Positions 33,014-42,052 of a stretch of 64,000 nt of DNA are shown in pieces (position 1 is the stretch's first letter; each line of letters begins with the position of its first letter). Both the position numbers and the translations under genes were made by a program. The notes under the pieces are model-generated. The model was not told the DNA's origin and ran no database searches. It saw only the letters and a list, made by a program, of their open reading frames with translations. Origin of the DNA: Pseudomonas entomophila (lineage in GTDB: Bacteria; Pseudomonadota; Gammaproteobacteria; Pseudomonadales; Pseudomonadaceae); NCBI RefSeq assembly GCF_023277925.1, contig NZ_CP063832.1, positions 2,079,001 to 2,143,000 of the forward strand. The letters run 5' to 3'.

Positions 33014-33765
33014 ACCTCAGCCTTGGCCAGTTCCAGGCCGCGTTCGTCGACGCCCTGTACCTGCGCCCTGCCCCACAACTGGCCGCACTCACCGGGCAAG
33101 CGGCGTTCACGGTATACCGCAACACCGTGCTGGCCGGCTGCGTCGACGCATTGCGGGCCAACTTCCCCAGCGTCGAGACCCTGGTGGGGCCTGAATGGAT
33201 GCACGCCGCCGCCACGGCCTACGCCCAGCAGTCGCCGCCCTGTGATCCTCGCCTGATCCGCTATGGCGCGGCGTTCCCGGCCTTTCTCGATGACCATCTG
33301 GCCCATCATGGCCTGGTTTACCTGGCAGATGTCGCGCGCCTGGACGTTGCCTGGACTGAAGCCTTCAGTGCGCCCGACGATCCTTGCCTGCAACTGGCCG
33401 AGCTGTCGGGCATGACTGCCAGTGACCTTGTTCTCAGCCACCTGCGCCCGCGGGCCAGCGTGCGCTGGCAGTGGTTCGATACGCACCCGGCCTACAGCCT
33501 CTGGCGCCACAGCCGCGAACACCTGCCCTGGCCAGCGGATCACCCCTGGGCCGCCGAAGGCGCTCTGTTCAGCGGTGATTGCGAGGGCGTCACCCACCAG
33601 GCGCTCAGCCTCGGCGGTTGCGCCTTCCTCGATGCCTGTGCCGCCGGGCAGCCGCTGGAGCAGGCTTCGCTGCACGCCGAACAGACCCAACCCAATCTGG
33701 ACTTCAACGACCTGCTCGGGCGGTTGTTGCAAGCCCGGGTCTTTCGCCCACTCACCTTCGCTTGA
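33010..33765 (+). CDS. bufC: DUF2063 partner protein of the DUF692 enzyme (BufC)
   Basis: 251 residues. N-terminal DUF2063 helical domain ([56 protein letters not shown]) as found beside DUF692 genes, where it is thought to recognise the precursor and present it, like MbnC. C-terminal half is beta-rich ([15 protein letters not shown]). Translation is coupled to bufB. Confidence 0.87.
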   Translation: MNLSLGQFQAAFVDALYLRPAPQLAALTGQAAFTVYRNTVLAGCVDALRANFPSVETLVGPEWMHAAATAYAQQSPPCDPRLIRYGAAFPAFLDDHLAHHGLVYLADVARLDVAWTEAFSAPDDPCLQLAELSGMTASDLVLSHLRPRASVRWQWFDTHPAYSLWRHSREHLPWPADHPWAAEGALFSGDCEGVTHQALSLGGCAFLDACAAGQPLEQASLHAEQTQPNLDFNDLLGRLLQARVFRPLTFA

Positions 33766-33775
33766 GGGAGCCGTC

Positions 33776-34243
33776 ATGGACATCACCCACGCCAGCGCGT
33801 CGCCCCGTGGCTTGCGCCAACACTGGAACCGCCTCGCCGACCGCCTGCAAGGGTTGTTGAGCGATAGCCTGTTGTGCCTGGTCGCTCGCCTGGGCATCGC
33901 CTCGATCTTCTTTCTGTCCGGGCGCACCAAGGTCGAAGGGCTGCTGACCATCACCCCCGGCACCTACGAGCTGTTCCAGAGTGACTACGCCCTGCCGCTG
34001 GTGTCGCCCTGGCTCGCAGCGCACCTGGCGACCTATGCCGAGCACCTGTTCCCGCTGCTGCTGGTGCTGGGCCTGTTCACCCGCCTGTCGGCGCTGGCCT
34101 TGCTGGGCATGACCACGGTGATCGAGGTCTTCGTCTACCCCGATGCCTGGCCTACCCACCTGTCGTGGGCCGGCCTGCTCCTTCTGCTGATTGCCCGGGG
34201 CGGTGGGGCGTTGTCGCTGGATCGAGTGTTGCGGTTGCGCTGA
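33776..34243 (+). CDS. DoxX family membrane protein of the bufferin operon
   Basis: 155 residues, about four helices: [20 protein letters not shown], then [40 protein letters not shown] and a last hydrophobic segment. DoxX proteins often end DUF2282-DUF692-DUF2063 operons; a role in redox or metal handling at the inner membrane is presumed. GAGGGAG lies before ATG at 33776. A REP pair follows and probably ends the operon. Confidence 0.85.
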   Translation: MDITHASASPRGLRQHWNRLADRLQGLLSDSLLCLVARLGIASIFFLSGRTKVEGLLTITPGTYELFQSDYALPLVSPWLAAHLATYAEHLFPLLLVLGLFTRLSALALLGMTTVIEVFVYPDAWPTHLSWAGLLLLLIARGGGALSLDRVLRLR

Positions 34244-34618
34244 AGGGCCTGATCAGCTTTGTGGGCAGGGGGGCTGCCACGCAATCTTCATCGTCCGTGA
34301 GATCGAGCGCCGCCCGTGCGGCGTATCGCGGATGAATCCGCTCCTACCAAGGCGATCCCCGGTACCTTCCCAGACATGGCTGGCCGGAAACAAACGTGTA
34401 GGAGCGGATTCATCCGCGATGCGCCGCGCGGGCGGCGCTGGATGTGTACACCACCACAAGACCTGAGACGAACACCGGGCAGCCGTCAGTCGCCAATCTG
34501 ACACAATTATTTTCACTATGTTGATTTATGAAATTATTCATGTCATTTTCTGACTCGCCTGATCCATCACCCGCAACGGGCCATGGCAGGCACCGCCCTA
34601 CCCACCGGAGTCAAGAAT
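34244..34618. other. Intergenic region with REP pair and AT-rich promoter tract
   Basis: 375 bp. Left half is the REP pair at 34301-34443. Right half (34495-34555) is AT-rich, including TTGATTTATGAAATTATTCA, and likely holds the promoter of the amino acid ABC operon. Confidence 0.55.
34301..34443. repeat. REP-like inverted pair
   Basis: Inverted copies of a 45-base unit containing GCGGATGAATCCGCTCCTAC and a GC-rich GATCGAGCGCCGCC end, about 50 bp apart. The same unit recurs at 44.3 kb. Confidence 0.85.
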
Positions 34619-35395
34619 ATGAACAAGACCGGACTTCTCGGCGCATTGACACTCTGTGCCTGCAGCGCACTCACACAAGCCGACGAAGGCAGCCTGCGCA
34701 TCGGTATCGAAGCCGCCTACCCGCCGTTCTCCTACCGCACCCCCGCAGGTGAGCTGGCCGGGTTCGACTACGACATCGGCAACGCCCTGTGCGCGCAGAT
34801 GCAGGTGAAATGCCAGTGGGTCATCCAGGAATTCGACGGGATGATTCCGTCATTGAAGGTGCGCAAGATCGACGCTGTGCTGTCGTCCATGTCGATCACC
34901 GAGGACCGCCTGAAATCGGTCGATTTCACCGACAAGTACTACCACACCCCCGGCAAGTTCGCGATGAAGGCCGGCAGCACCCTCAACGACCCGGCCGCCG
35001 ACCTCAAGGGCCGCAAGCTCGGCGTGCAACGCGCCTCCACCTACGACCGCTATGCCACCGAGCAACTGGAGCCCGCCGGCGTCGAAGTGGTGCGCTACGC
35101 CTCGCAGAATGAAGCTTTCCTGGACCTGGTGGCCGGCCGCCTGGACGCCACCCTCGCCGATATCGTCAACACCGAGGAAAGCTTCATCAAGACCCCGGCG
35201 GGCCAAGGCTTCGCCCTGGTCGGCCCGGATATCAGCGACCCGCAGTACTTCGGCCGTGGCGCCGGCATCGCCGTGCGCAAGGGCGATAGCGCCAACCTGG
35301 CCCGGCTCAACGCCGCCATCGCCGCCATCCGCGCCAACGGCACCTACCAGCAGGTGCAGAGCAAGTACTTCCCGTTCGACATCTACGGCCAGTAA
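34619..35395 (+). CDS. Periplasmic polar amino acid-binding protein (LAO/HisJ/ArgT type)
   Basis: 258 residues with signal peptide (MNKTGLLGALTLCACSALTQ-A). Family 3 binding protein: LRIGIEAAYPPFSYRTPAGE, GFDYDIGNALCAQMQVKCQW, FDGMIPSLKVRKIDAVLSSM, ITEDRLKSVDFTDKYY. The Asp/Arg pattern (SITEDR, R in QRASTYDRY, D in DATLADI) fits a cationic or polar amino acid or derivative such as octopine. GGAG lies 8 bp before ATG. First of five genes with two permeases, a desuccinylase-like enzyme and the ATPase. Confidence 0.9.
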   Translation: MNKTGLLGALTLCACSALTQADEGSLRIGIEAAYPPFSYRTPAGELAGFDYDIGNALCAQMQVKCQWVIQEFDGMIPSLKVRKIDAVLSSMSITEDRLKSVDFTDKYYHTPGKFAMKAGSTLNDPAADLKGRKLGVQRASTYDRYATEQLEPAGVEVVRYASQNEAFLDLVAGRLDATLADIVNTEESFIKTPAGQGFALVGPDISDPQYFGRGAGIAVRKGDSANLARLNAAIAAIRANGTYQQVQSKYFPFDIYGQ

Positions 35396-35419
35396 CCCCG
35401 GCCGACGAGGACTCTCATC

Positions 35420-36109
35420 ATGCTTTACGGCTACGGCTCGAGCATTCTCGAGGGCGCCTGGCTGAGCGTCAGCCTGGCCCTGCTGGCGATGGCCCTGGCC
35501 ATCACCCTGGGCCTGATTGGCGCGGCCTGCCGCCTGTCACCGCTGAGATGGCTGGCGACCCTGGGTGATGTCTACACCACGGTGGTGCGCGGCATTCCCG
35601 ACCTGGTGCTGATCCTGCTGGTGTTCTACGGCGGCCAAGACCTGGTCAACCGGCTGGCGATGGCGCTGGGTTACGAGCAGTACATCGACATCAACCCGTT
35701 CATCGCCGGGGTCTGCACCATGGGTTTCATTTTCGGCGCCTACCTGTCGGAAACCTTTCGCGGCGCCTTCCTGGCCATCCCTCGCGGGCAGGCCGAAGCG
35801 GGCGCGGCCTACGGCATGAGCGGCCTGCAGGTGTTCTGGCGGATCAGCGTGCCGCAAATGGTGCGCCTGGCCCTGCCGGGCTTCACCAACAACTGGCTGG
35901 TGCTGACCAAGTCCACCGCGCTGATTTCGGTGATCGGCCTGCAAGACATGATGTTCAAGGCCAAGAACGCCGCCGACGCCACCCACCAACCCTTCACCTT
36001 CTTCCTCGCCGTGGCCGGGCTGTACCTGCTGCTGACCAGCGTGTCACTGGTGCTGTTGCGCGGTGTGGAGAAGCGCTATTCGGTCGGTTTCAAAGCCGCC
36101 GAGCTGTGA
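35420..36109 (+). CDS. Polar amino acid ABC permease, HisQ/ArtQ type
   Basis: 229 residues, five helices, with the EAA loop GQAEAGAAYGMSGLQVFWRI. N-terminal LYGYGSSILEGAWLSVSLAL is characteristic. Forms the inner-membrane heterodimer with the following permease. AGGA lies 13 bp before ATG. Confidence 0.9.
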   Translation: MLYGYGSSILEGAWLSVSLALLAMALAITLGLIGAACRLSPLRWLATLGDVYTTVVRGIPDLVLILLVFYGGQDLVNRLAMALGYEQYIDINPFIAGVCTMGFIFGAYLSETFRGAFLAIPRGQAEAGAAYGMSGLQVFWRISVPQMVRLALPGFTNNWLVLTKSTALISVIGLQDMMFKAKNAADATHQPFTFFLAVAGLYLLLTSVSLVLLRGVEKRYSVGFKAAEL

Positions 36110-36122
36110 GAGGACGCCTTCG

Positions 36123-36821
36123 ATGATGCTCGACTATCAATTGATCTGGCAGAACCTGCCGCTGTATCTGGGCGGCATCGCGCTGACCCTGAAAGTGCTG
36201 CTGATGTCCCTGGCCTGCGGCCTGGCGCTGGCGATCCCACTGGCGCTGATGCGGGTCTCGCGCGCCTGCCTGCTGCGCGTGCCGGCCTGGCTCTACACCT
36301 ATGTGATCCGCGGCACGCCGATGCTGGTGCAACTGTTCCTGATCTACTACGGCCTGGCGCAGTTCGAGGCGGTGCGCCAAAGCCCGCTGTGGCCGTACCT
36401 GTCCAGCGCCACCTTCTGCACCTGCCTGGCGTTCGCCATCAACACCAGCGCCTACAGCGCCGAGCTGCTGGCCGGCAGCCTCAGGGCCACGCCCCGGGGC
36501 GAGCTGGAGGCCGCCCGCGCCATGGGCATGTCGCGCCTGACCCTGTACCGCCGCATCCTGCTGCCGTCGGCCCTGCGCCGGGCGCTGCCGCAGTACAGCA
36601 ACGAGGTGCTGATGATGCTGCAGACCACCAGCCTGGCCTCGATCGTCACCCTGGTCGACATCACCGGCGCGGCCAAGACCTTCAACGCCCGCTACTACCT
36701 GCCCTTCGAGGCGTACATCACCGCCGGGCTGATCTACCTGGCCCTGACCTTCATGCTGGTGCGCCTGTTCAAGCTGGCCGAACGCCGCTGGCTGGCCTAC
36801 CTGGCCCCGCGCAAGCACTAA
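36123..36821 (+). CDS. Polar amino acid ABC permease, HisM/ArtM type
   Basis: 232 residues, five helices; EAA loop GELEAARAMGMSRLTLYRRI and the RGTPMLVQLFLIYYGLAQF helix are diagnostic. GAGAGGA lies about 9 bp before the first of two tandem ATG codons at 36123. Pairs with the preceding permease; 13-bp gap between them. Confidence 0.9.
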   Translation: MMLDYQLIWQNLPLYLGGIALTLKVLLMSLACGLALAIPLALMRVSRACLLRVPAWLYTYVIRGTPMLVQLFLIYYGLAQFEAVRQSPLWPYLSSATFCTCLAFAINTSAYSAELLAGSLRATPRGELEAARAMGMSRLTLYRRILLPSALRRALPQYSNEVLMMLQTTSLASIVTLVDITGAAKTFNARYYLPFEAYITAGLIYLALTFMLVRLFKLAERRWLAYLAPRKH

Positions 36822-36831
36822 GGAGCTTCCC

Positions 36832-37944
36832 ATGCAGCACATTGACCACACTCTGCCCTGGAGCACCTGCGGCACCCAGCGCAGCCTGCGCGTGTTGCGC
36901 TTCGGCAACGGCCCGCGCAAGGCCTATATCCAGGCCTCGCTGCATGCCGATGAACTGCCGGGCATGCGCGTGGCGGTCGAGCTCAAACGCCGGCTGCTCG
37001 AGCTCGAAGCCCAGGGCCGGCTCAGCGGGGTGATCGAACTGGTGCCGCTGGCCAACCCGATCGGCATCGGCCAGATGTTCCAGGCCACCCACCAGGGCCG
37101 TTTCGAGTTCGACAGCGGCAAGAACTTCAACCGCGATTTCCCGGCGTTGACCGAAGCACTGGCGGCGCACCTGCAGGGCCGGCTGGGTGGCGATGGCGAC
37201 GCCAACGTGGCGACCATCCGCCAGGCCATGCTCGACCTGCTCGCCGACCTGCCGCCGGCCAGGTCCGAGCTCGACGGCCTGCGCCGCCTGCTGCTGCAAC
37301 ACGCCTGCGACGCCGACCTGGTGCTGGATCTGCACTGCGATTTCGAGTCGGTGATGCTGCTCTACGCCATGCCCCAGCACTGGCCGCGATTGCACTCGCT
37401 GGCCGCGCGCCTGGGCGCCGAAACGGCGCTGCTGGCCGAAGGCGCCGGTGGCGATGCGTTCGATGAAGCCTGCGCGGCGCCCTGGCTGCACCTGCGCGAG
37501 TACTTCCCCGAAGCCGAGATCCCCCTGGCCTGCGTGGCCACCACCATCGAGTTGCGCGGCATGGCCGACACCGGCCGCGAACAATGCCAGGCCAGCGCCG
37601 AGCAGATTCTCGGCTACCTCGCCGACCAGGGCCTGATCGACGGCCCGTGGCCCGCCGCGCCCGATCACCACTGCCCGGCCACGCCGTTCGCCGGTGCCCA
37701 GTACGCCTACGCCGAACACCCAGGCGTGGTCAGTTTCCTGCAACCGCTGGGGGCCAAGGTGAGGGTCGGTGATCCGCTGTTCGAAGTGATTGACCCACTC
37801 AGCGACCGCCACAGCGTGGTCCACGCCAGCACCGACGGCATCCTCTATGCCCGCGAACGCCTGCGTTTCGCCCAGCCCGGCCTGTGGCTGGCCAAGGTCG
37901 CCGGCAGCACACCCATCCGCCAGGGTCGCTTGCTCAGCGACTGA
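36832..37944 (+). CDS. Succinylglutamate desuccinylase / aspartoacylase family zinc hydrolase
   Basis: 370 residues of the M14-like AstE/ASPA family. Zinc ligands: His and Glu in QASLHADELPGMRV (HxxE) and His in LVLDLHCDFES; catalytic Glu probably in CVATTIELRGM. A C-terminal barrel (FEVIDPLSDRHSVVHASTDG, LYARERLRFAQPGLWLAKVA) matches the lipoyl-like extension of larger members. It sits between the permease and ATPase genes with AAGGAG ahead, so the imported ligand is likely an N-acylated amino acid split inside the cell. Confidence 0.85.
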   Translation: MQHIDHTLPWSTCGTQRSLRVLRFGNGPRKAYIQASLHADELPGMRVAVELKRRLLELEAQGRLSGVIELVPLANPIGIGQMFQATHQGRFEFDSGKNFNRDFPALTEALAAHLQGRLGGDGDANVATIRQAMLDLLADLPPARSELDGLRRLLLQHACDADLVLDLHCDFESVMLLYAMPQHWPRLHSLAARLGAETALLAEGAGGDAFDEACAAPWLHLREYFPEAEIPLACVATTIELRGMADTGREQCQASAEQILGYLADQGLIDGPWPAAPDHHCPATPFAGAQYAYAEHPGVVSFLQPLGAKVRVGDPLFEVIDPLSDRHSVVHASTDGILYARERLRFAQPGLWLAKVAGSTPIRQGRLLSD

Positions 37945-37963
37945 CACCACGGGGAATCGACAC

Positions 37964-38728
37964 ATGAACAAACTGGACATCCAGCAACTGCACAAAAGCT
38001 ACGGCGACCACCAGGTGCTGCGCGGCGTCTCGCTGCAGGCCAACGCCGGCGATGTGATCAGCATCATCGGCTCCAGCGGCTCGGGCAAGAGCACGTTCCT
38101 GCGCTGCATCAACCTGCTCGAACAGCCCAACGCCGGGCAGATCCTGGTCAACGGCGAGCAGCTGAAACTGCGCAATTGCCCGCGTGGCGGGCTGCGCGCC
38201 GCCGACCCGCGCCAGCTGCAACGGCTGCGCGCACGGTTGAGCATGGTCTTCCAGCATTTCAACCTGTGGTCGCACATGAGCGCACTGGAGAACGTCATGG
38301 AGGCCCCGGTGCAGGTGCTGGGCATGGGCCGCAAGGAAGCGCGTGAAAAAGCCGAGCACTACCTGCACAAGGTCGGCGTCAGCCACCGGCGCGACGCCTA
38401 CCCGGCGCACATGTCCGGCGGCGAGCAGCAACGGGTGGCCATCGCCCGGGCGCTGGCCATGGAGCCTGAGGTGATGCTGTTCGACGAGCCCACCTCGGCG
38501 CTCGACCCGGAGCTGGTGGGCGAGGTGTTGAAGGTCATGCAGGACCTGGCCCAGGAAGGCCGGACCATGGTCGTGGTCACCCATGAGATGGGCTTCGCCC
38601 GCGAGGTGTCCAACCAGCTGCTGTTCCTGCACAAGGGCCTGGCCGAAGAATGTGGCGACCCACGCGAGGTGCTGGCCCGGCCACGGTCCGAGCGCCTGCG
38701 CCAGTTCCTCGCCGGCAGCCTCAAGTAA
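37964..38728 (+). CDS. Polar amino acid ABC transporter ATPase, HisP type
   Basis: 254 residues. Walker A GSSGSGKST at 36-44, Q-loop MVFQHFNLWSHM, signature MSGGEQQRVAIARAL near 157, Walker B MLFDEPTSALDPELV, switch His in VVTHEMGFAR. Contains the HisP-type insertion after the first strands (NCPRGGLRAADPRQLQRLRA). GGGGAA precedes ATG at 37964. Last gene of the transport operon before a stem-loop. Confidence 0.93.
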   Translation: MNKLDIQQLHKSYGDHQVLRGVSLQANAGDVISIIGSSGSGKSTFLRCINLLEQPNAGQILVNGEQLKLRNCPRGGLRAADPRQLQRLRARLSMVFQHFNLWSHMSALENVMEAPVQVLGMGRKEAREKAEHYLHKVGVSHRRDAYPAHMSGGEQQRVAIARALAMEPEVMLFDEPTSALDPELVGEVLKVMQDLAQEGRTMVVVTHEMGFAREVSNQLLFLHKGLAEECGDPREVLARPRSERLRQFLAGSLK

Positions 38729-38738
38729 CCCCCTGACG

Positions 38739-38761
38739 CTTCCCGGCGCCGCGCCGGGAAG
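38739..38761. terminator. Stem-loop after the ABC ATPase gene
   Basis: Perfect 10-bp arms CTTCCCGGCG / CGCCGGGAAG with a 3-base loop, 10 bp after the stop codon. No U-tract, so it may attenuate rather than stop transcription into the RpiR gene. Confidence 0.6.
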
Positions 38762-38807
38762 TGCCTTGGGATACACTACGGCCACGCTTACAGGAGCCTC
38801 GCCGCGG

Positions 38808-39713
38808 ATGACCAGCCACTCGAAGAACACCACCGTCTACGCCTCGCCGGTCATGCGCAAGCTGTCGCAGGGCCTGGCCGAACTGCCGCCCTCGCTGCGC
38901 AAGGTCGCCGACTACATCCTGCGCCATCCGCTGAAGGCCGCGACCCTGACCATCGAGGAAATGGCCCAGGCCACCGCGACCTCGCCAGCGGCGGTCAATC
39001 GCCTGGCCAAGGCCCTCGACCTCGGCGGCTACAGCGGCATGAAGACCGAACTGGTGGCGACCTTGCAACAGATGGTCTCGCCGGTGGACAAGCTGCGCAA
39101 CGAACTGGCCCAGCGCCCAGGCGGCGACTTTGGCCTGCATGAGCAGATCCAGAGCGCCACCAGCAACCTGGCGACCACCGCCAGCAACAACCAGGCCGAA
39201 GCGTTCGAAGCCTTCATCAGCAGCCTGGTCGGCGCGCGCAAGGTGTACGTGCTCGGTTTCGGCAATAGCGTGTACCTGGCGGGGCTGGCAGCTTCGACCC
39301 TGGTGCCGTTCTGCAAGGATGCCTGCGCCATCAGCATGGAAGGCGGCAACGAGAACGCCGCCTACCGCCTGGCCGCGATCACCGAGCAGGACGTGCTGCT
39401 GGCGATCGCCCTGCCCCGCTATTCCCAGGACACCCTGCAGCTGTCGCGCTTCGCCCATGAGCGCAACGCCACGGTGTTGGCGATCACCGATTCGCCCGCT
39501 TCGCCCCTGGCACCGATCGCCCGCCATGTGCTGTACGCCCCCGCCGACCACCCGGTGCTGACCAGCTCCAACATTGCCGTGCTGGCGCTGATCGAAGGGT
39601 TGGTGGCCGGGGTCATGGCGCGTAACAAGGAAGCGGTGAAGCTGGCGACCGAGTTGACCGAGAGTGTGATGTCGTACCTGCATGTGCCCGGCGGCAAAGC
39701 GACCAGGAAATAG
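38808..39713 (+). CDS. MurR/RpiR family regulator
   Basis: 301 residues. N-terminal helix-turn-helix (LPPSLRKVADYILRHPLKAA, TIEEMAQATATSPAAVNRLA) and C-terminal SIS sugar/ligand-binding domain (GARKVYVLGFGNSVYLAGLA, DVLLAIALPRYSQDTLQLSR). RpiR members with SIS domains usually sense phosphosugars, but several control amino acid or amino sugar catabolism. It directly follows the ABC/desuccinylase operon in the same direction and is the best candidate for its regulator. Confidence 0.88.
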   Translation: MTSHSKNTTVYASPVMRKLSQGLAELPPSLRKVADYILRHPLKAATLTIEEMAQATATSPAAVNRLAKALDLGGYSGMKTELVATLQQMVSPVDKLRNELAQRPGGDFGLHEQIQSATSNLATTASNNQAEAFEAFISSLVGARKVYVLGFGNSVYLAGLAASTLVPFCKDACAISMEGGNENAAYRLAAITEQDVLLAIALPRYSQDTLQLSRFAHERNATVLAITDSPASPLAPIARHVLYAPADHPVLTSSNIAVLALIEGLVAGVMARNKEAVKLATELTESVMSYLHVPGGKATRK

Positions 39714-39742
39714 TGGCGAATCCTTCGCGGATCACCACCGCA

Positions 39743-39836
39743 CCTGTAGCAGCCCGCCTTGCTGGCGAACAGCCCCCGCACGGATCCAAGGCCAGCGTTG
39801 AACCCGGTTCGCCAGCAAGGCTGGCTCCTACAGGGG
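39743..39836. repeat. REP-like inverted pair
   Basis: CCTGTAGCAGCCCGCCTTGC and, inverted, GCAAGGCTGGCTCCTACAGG about 50 bp apart. A shorter REP of the CCAGCAAGG class. Confidence 0.75.
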
Positions 39837-39880
39837 GTCTATGCTGTTTCCGGCGACCTGCCATCCTCAAGGAGCTGCAC

Positions 39881-40264
39881 ATGCCTCTGGTACGCATCGA
39901 CATCCGCCGCCACCCCGACCGCATGCACCTGCAGAAGCTCGGGCAGGTGGTGTTCGCGGCCATGAAACGCACCATCAATGTGCCGGAGCACGACAACTTC
40001 CAGGTGCTGACCGAGCACGACGACGACCGCTTGGTGAACGACCGCGAGTACCTGGGCATCCCGCGCACGGACCGCCAGGTGTTCATCCAGCTCACCATCA
40101 GCGAGGGGCGTACGGTCGAGCAGAAGAAAGCGCTCTTCCAGGCCATCGCCGAGGGGTTGGAAGCAGAGGCGGACGTGCGCCCGGAGGATGTGTTCATCAA
40201 CCTGGTCGAAGTGCGCAAGGAGAACTGGTCGTTCGGCCACGGCATTGCCCAGTACGCGACCTAG
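39881..40264 (+). CDS. Tautomerase family protein
   Basis: 127 residues starting MPLVRIDIRRHPDRMHLQKL: Pro2 becomes the catalytic N-terminal proline after Met removal. Longer than 4-oxalocrotonate tautomerase (62 residues), so it belongs to the group of double-length tautomerases (EDVFINLVEVRKENWSFGHG near the C-terminus is typical). AAGGAG lies 7 bp before ATG. Substrate unknown. Monocistronic between a REP and a LysR gene. Confidence 0.88.
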   Translation: MPLVRIDIRRHPDRMHLQKLGQVVFAAMKRTINVPEHDNFQVLTEHDDDRLVNDREYLGIPRTDRQVFIQLTISEGRTVEQKKALFQAIAEGLEAEADVRPEDVFINLVEVRKENWSFGHGIAQYAT

Positions 40265-40355
40265 GTGATGGTTTTTCTACTGGCATGGGTTCCTTTACCC
40301 AGGCATCGAGGCTAGTCTCGGCACACACGTTCCCGCCCATAGAACAGCCATCGCC

Positions 40356-41249
40356 ATGCCCGCCGGTTTCCCCGCTTTGCCATCGCTCAATGCCCTTCGC
40401 ATGTTCGAAGTCGTGGCCCGTCACCTGAACTTCCGCCTGGCCGCCGAGGAACTGGGGCTGACCCAGGCGGCGGTGGCCCAGCAGATTCGTGGGCTGGAGG
40501 CCAGCCTCGGGATCCGCCTGTTCGAGCGCCTGCCACGGGGCCTGGGGCTGACCGACGCGGGGCTGGCCTACAGTGCCAGCGTGCGCGACGCCCTGGCGAT
40601 GATCGATGAGGCTACCCGCCTGCTCAGGCCAGCGCCGACACACCTGACGGTCAGTGTCACCCCCACCTTCGCCTCGAAATGGCTGATTCCCCGGCTGGGG
40701 GCGTTCGCCGAGGATAACCCGCAGATCGACCTGCGCCTGCTGGCCACCGACCGGCTGTCGCACTTCCACACCGACGGGGTGGACCTTGCCGTGCGCCAAG
40801 GCCAGCCGCCGTTCGGCGCCGGGCTGAACGCCGAACCGCTCCTTGAGCAGCGCATCGTCGCCGTGGCGAGCCCACGGTTGATTGCCGACAAGGGCCTGCC
40901 AGACAGCTTCGAGGCCCTGCAGGGCTTCGTCTGGCTGCACGACGCCCACGGCTTCTGGCCCCAGTTCACCGCCACGCTGTACCCCGGGCACGCGCCGGCC
41001 AGCGCCAGGCACATGCGCTTCAACCAGACCGCCCTGGCCATCGAGGCCGCCGTCAACGGCCAGGGCATCTGCCTGGCCAGCCATGCCTTCGTCGCGGCCG
41101 ACCTCGTCGCGGGCAGGTTGGTCCAGGTGTTCGCCGAGCAACTGCGCCTGGACAAGGCGTTCTACCTGGTGTGGCCACGCAAGCCCCGGCAGCCGGCGAC
41201 CTTGCAGCGGGTCAAGGCCTGGCTGCTGCAACAGGTAGCCGATAGCTGA
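40356..41249 (+). CDS. LysR-type regulator of the GcvA group
   Basis: 297 residues. Winged helix LPSLNALRMFEVVARHLNFR, LAAEELGLTQAAVAQQIRGL; GcvA-like features include LTVSVTPTFASKWLIPRLGA and VDLAVRQGQPPFGAGLNAEP. It reads into the SDR gene, 92 bp downstream in the same direction, so that gene or the tautomerase could be its target. Confidence 0.88.
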   Translation: MPAGFPALPSLNALRMFEVVARHLNFRLAAEELGLTQAAVAQQIRGLEASLGIRLFERLPRGLGLTDAGLAYSASVRDALAMIDEATRLLRPAPTHLTVSVTPTFASKWLIPRLGAFAEDNPQIDLRLLATDRLSHFHTDGVDLAVRQGQPPFGAGLNAEPLLEQRIVAVASPRLIADKGLPDSFEALQGFVWLHDAHGFWPQFTATLYPGHAPASARHMRFNQTALAIEAAVNGQGICLASHAFVAADLVAGRLVQVFAEQLRLDKAFYLVWPRKPRQPATLQRVKAWLLQQVADS

Positions 41250-41341
41250 GCTACTGGCTTGACAAAGCCAGACTGCCTCCCTCACCGCGCACCGTACTGC
41301 TAGGGTTACACCCTCAGTCAAGGCATTTACCTGGAGGCAGC

Positions 41342-42046
41342 ATGTCAGTCGAAAAAGTAGCGATCATCACCGCCGGTGGCAGTGGCATGGGCGCGGCCGC
41401 AGCGCGGCGGCTGGCCGCCGACGGCTACAAGGTCGGGGTCCTGTCGTCGTCGGGCAAGGGCGAGGCCCTGGCCGAGGAACTGGGTGGCGTGGGCATCACC
41501 GGCAGCAACCAGTCGGTAGATGACTTGCAACGCCTGGTCGATACGGTCATGGCCAAGTGGGGGCGCATCGACGTGCTGGTCAACAGCGCCGGCCACGGCC
41601 CGCGCGCGCCGATCCTCGAGATCAGCGACGAAGACTGGCACAAGGGCATGGACACCTACCTGCTCAATGTCATCCGCCCGGCCCGCCTGGTAACACCGAT
41701 CATGCAGCGGCAGAAGGCTGGGGTGATCATCAACATCTCCACCGCCTGGGCCTTCGAACCCAGCGCCCTGTTCCCCACTTCCGCCGTGTTCCGTTCGGGG
41801 CTGGCCGCATTCACCAAGATCTTCGCCGACGAGTTCGCCGGCGACAACGTGCGCATCAACAATGTGCTGCCCGGCTGGATCGACAGCCTGCCGGCCACCG
41901 AGCAGCGCCGCGACAGCGTACCGCTCAAGCGCTACGGCACCAGCGACGAGATTGCCGCCACCATCGCCTTCCTGGCCAGCGACGGCGCCGCCTACATCAC
42001 CGGGCAGAACATCAAGGTCGATGGCGGGCTGACACGCAGCGTGTGA
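41342..42046 (+). CDS. SDR family protein lacking the canonical YxxxK
   Basis: 234 residues with an intact Rossmann start: TAGGSGMGAAAARRLAADGY, and NSAGHGP for cofactor support. In the active-site helix, where classical members have SxxxxxxxxxxxxYxxxK, the sequence runs INISTAWAFEPSALFPTSAV then FRSGLAAFTKIFADEFAGD; counting back from FTK puts Ser and Arg at the usual Tyr and Lys positions. The rest (NNVLPGWIDSLPATEQRRDS, AYITGQNIKVDGGLTRSV) is ordinary SDR. Annotate as oxidoreductase-like; catalysis is uncertain. GGAGG precedes ATG. Confidence 0.82.
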   Translation: MSVEKVAIITAGGSGMGAAAARRLAADGYKVGVLSSSGKGEALAEELGGVGITGSNQSVDDLQRLVDTVMAKWGRIDVLVNSAGHGPRAPILEISDEDWHKGMDTYLLNVIRPARLVTPIMQRQKAGVIINISTAWAFEPSALFPTSAVFRSGLAAFTKIFADEFAGDNVRINNVLPGWIDSLPATEQRRDSVPLKRYGTSDEIAATIAFLASDGAAYITGQNIKVDGGLTRSV

Positions 42047-42052
42047 GGCGGC

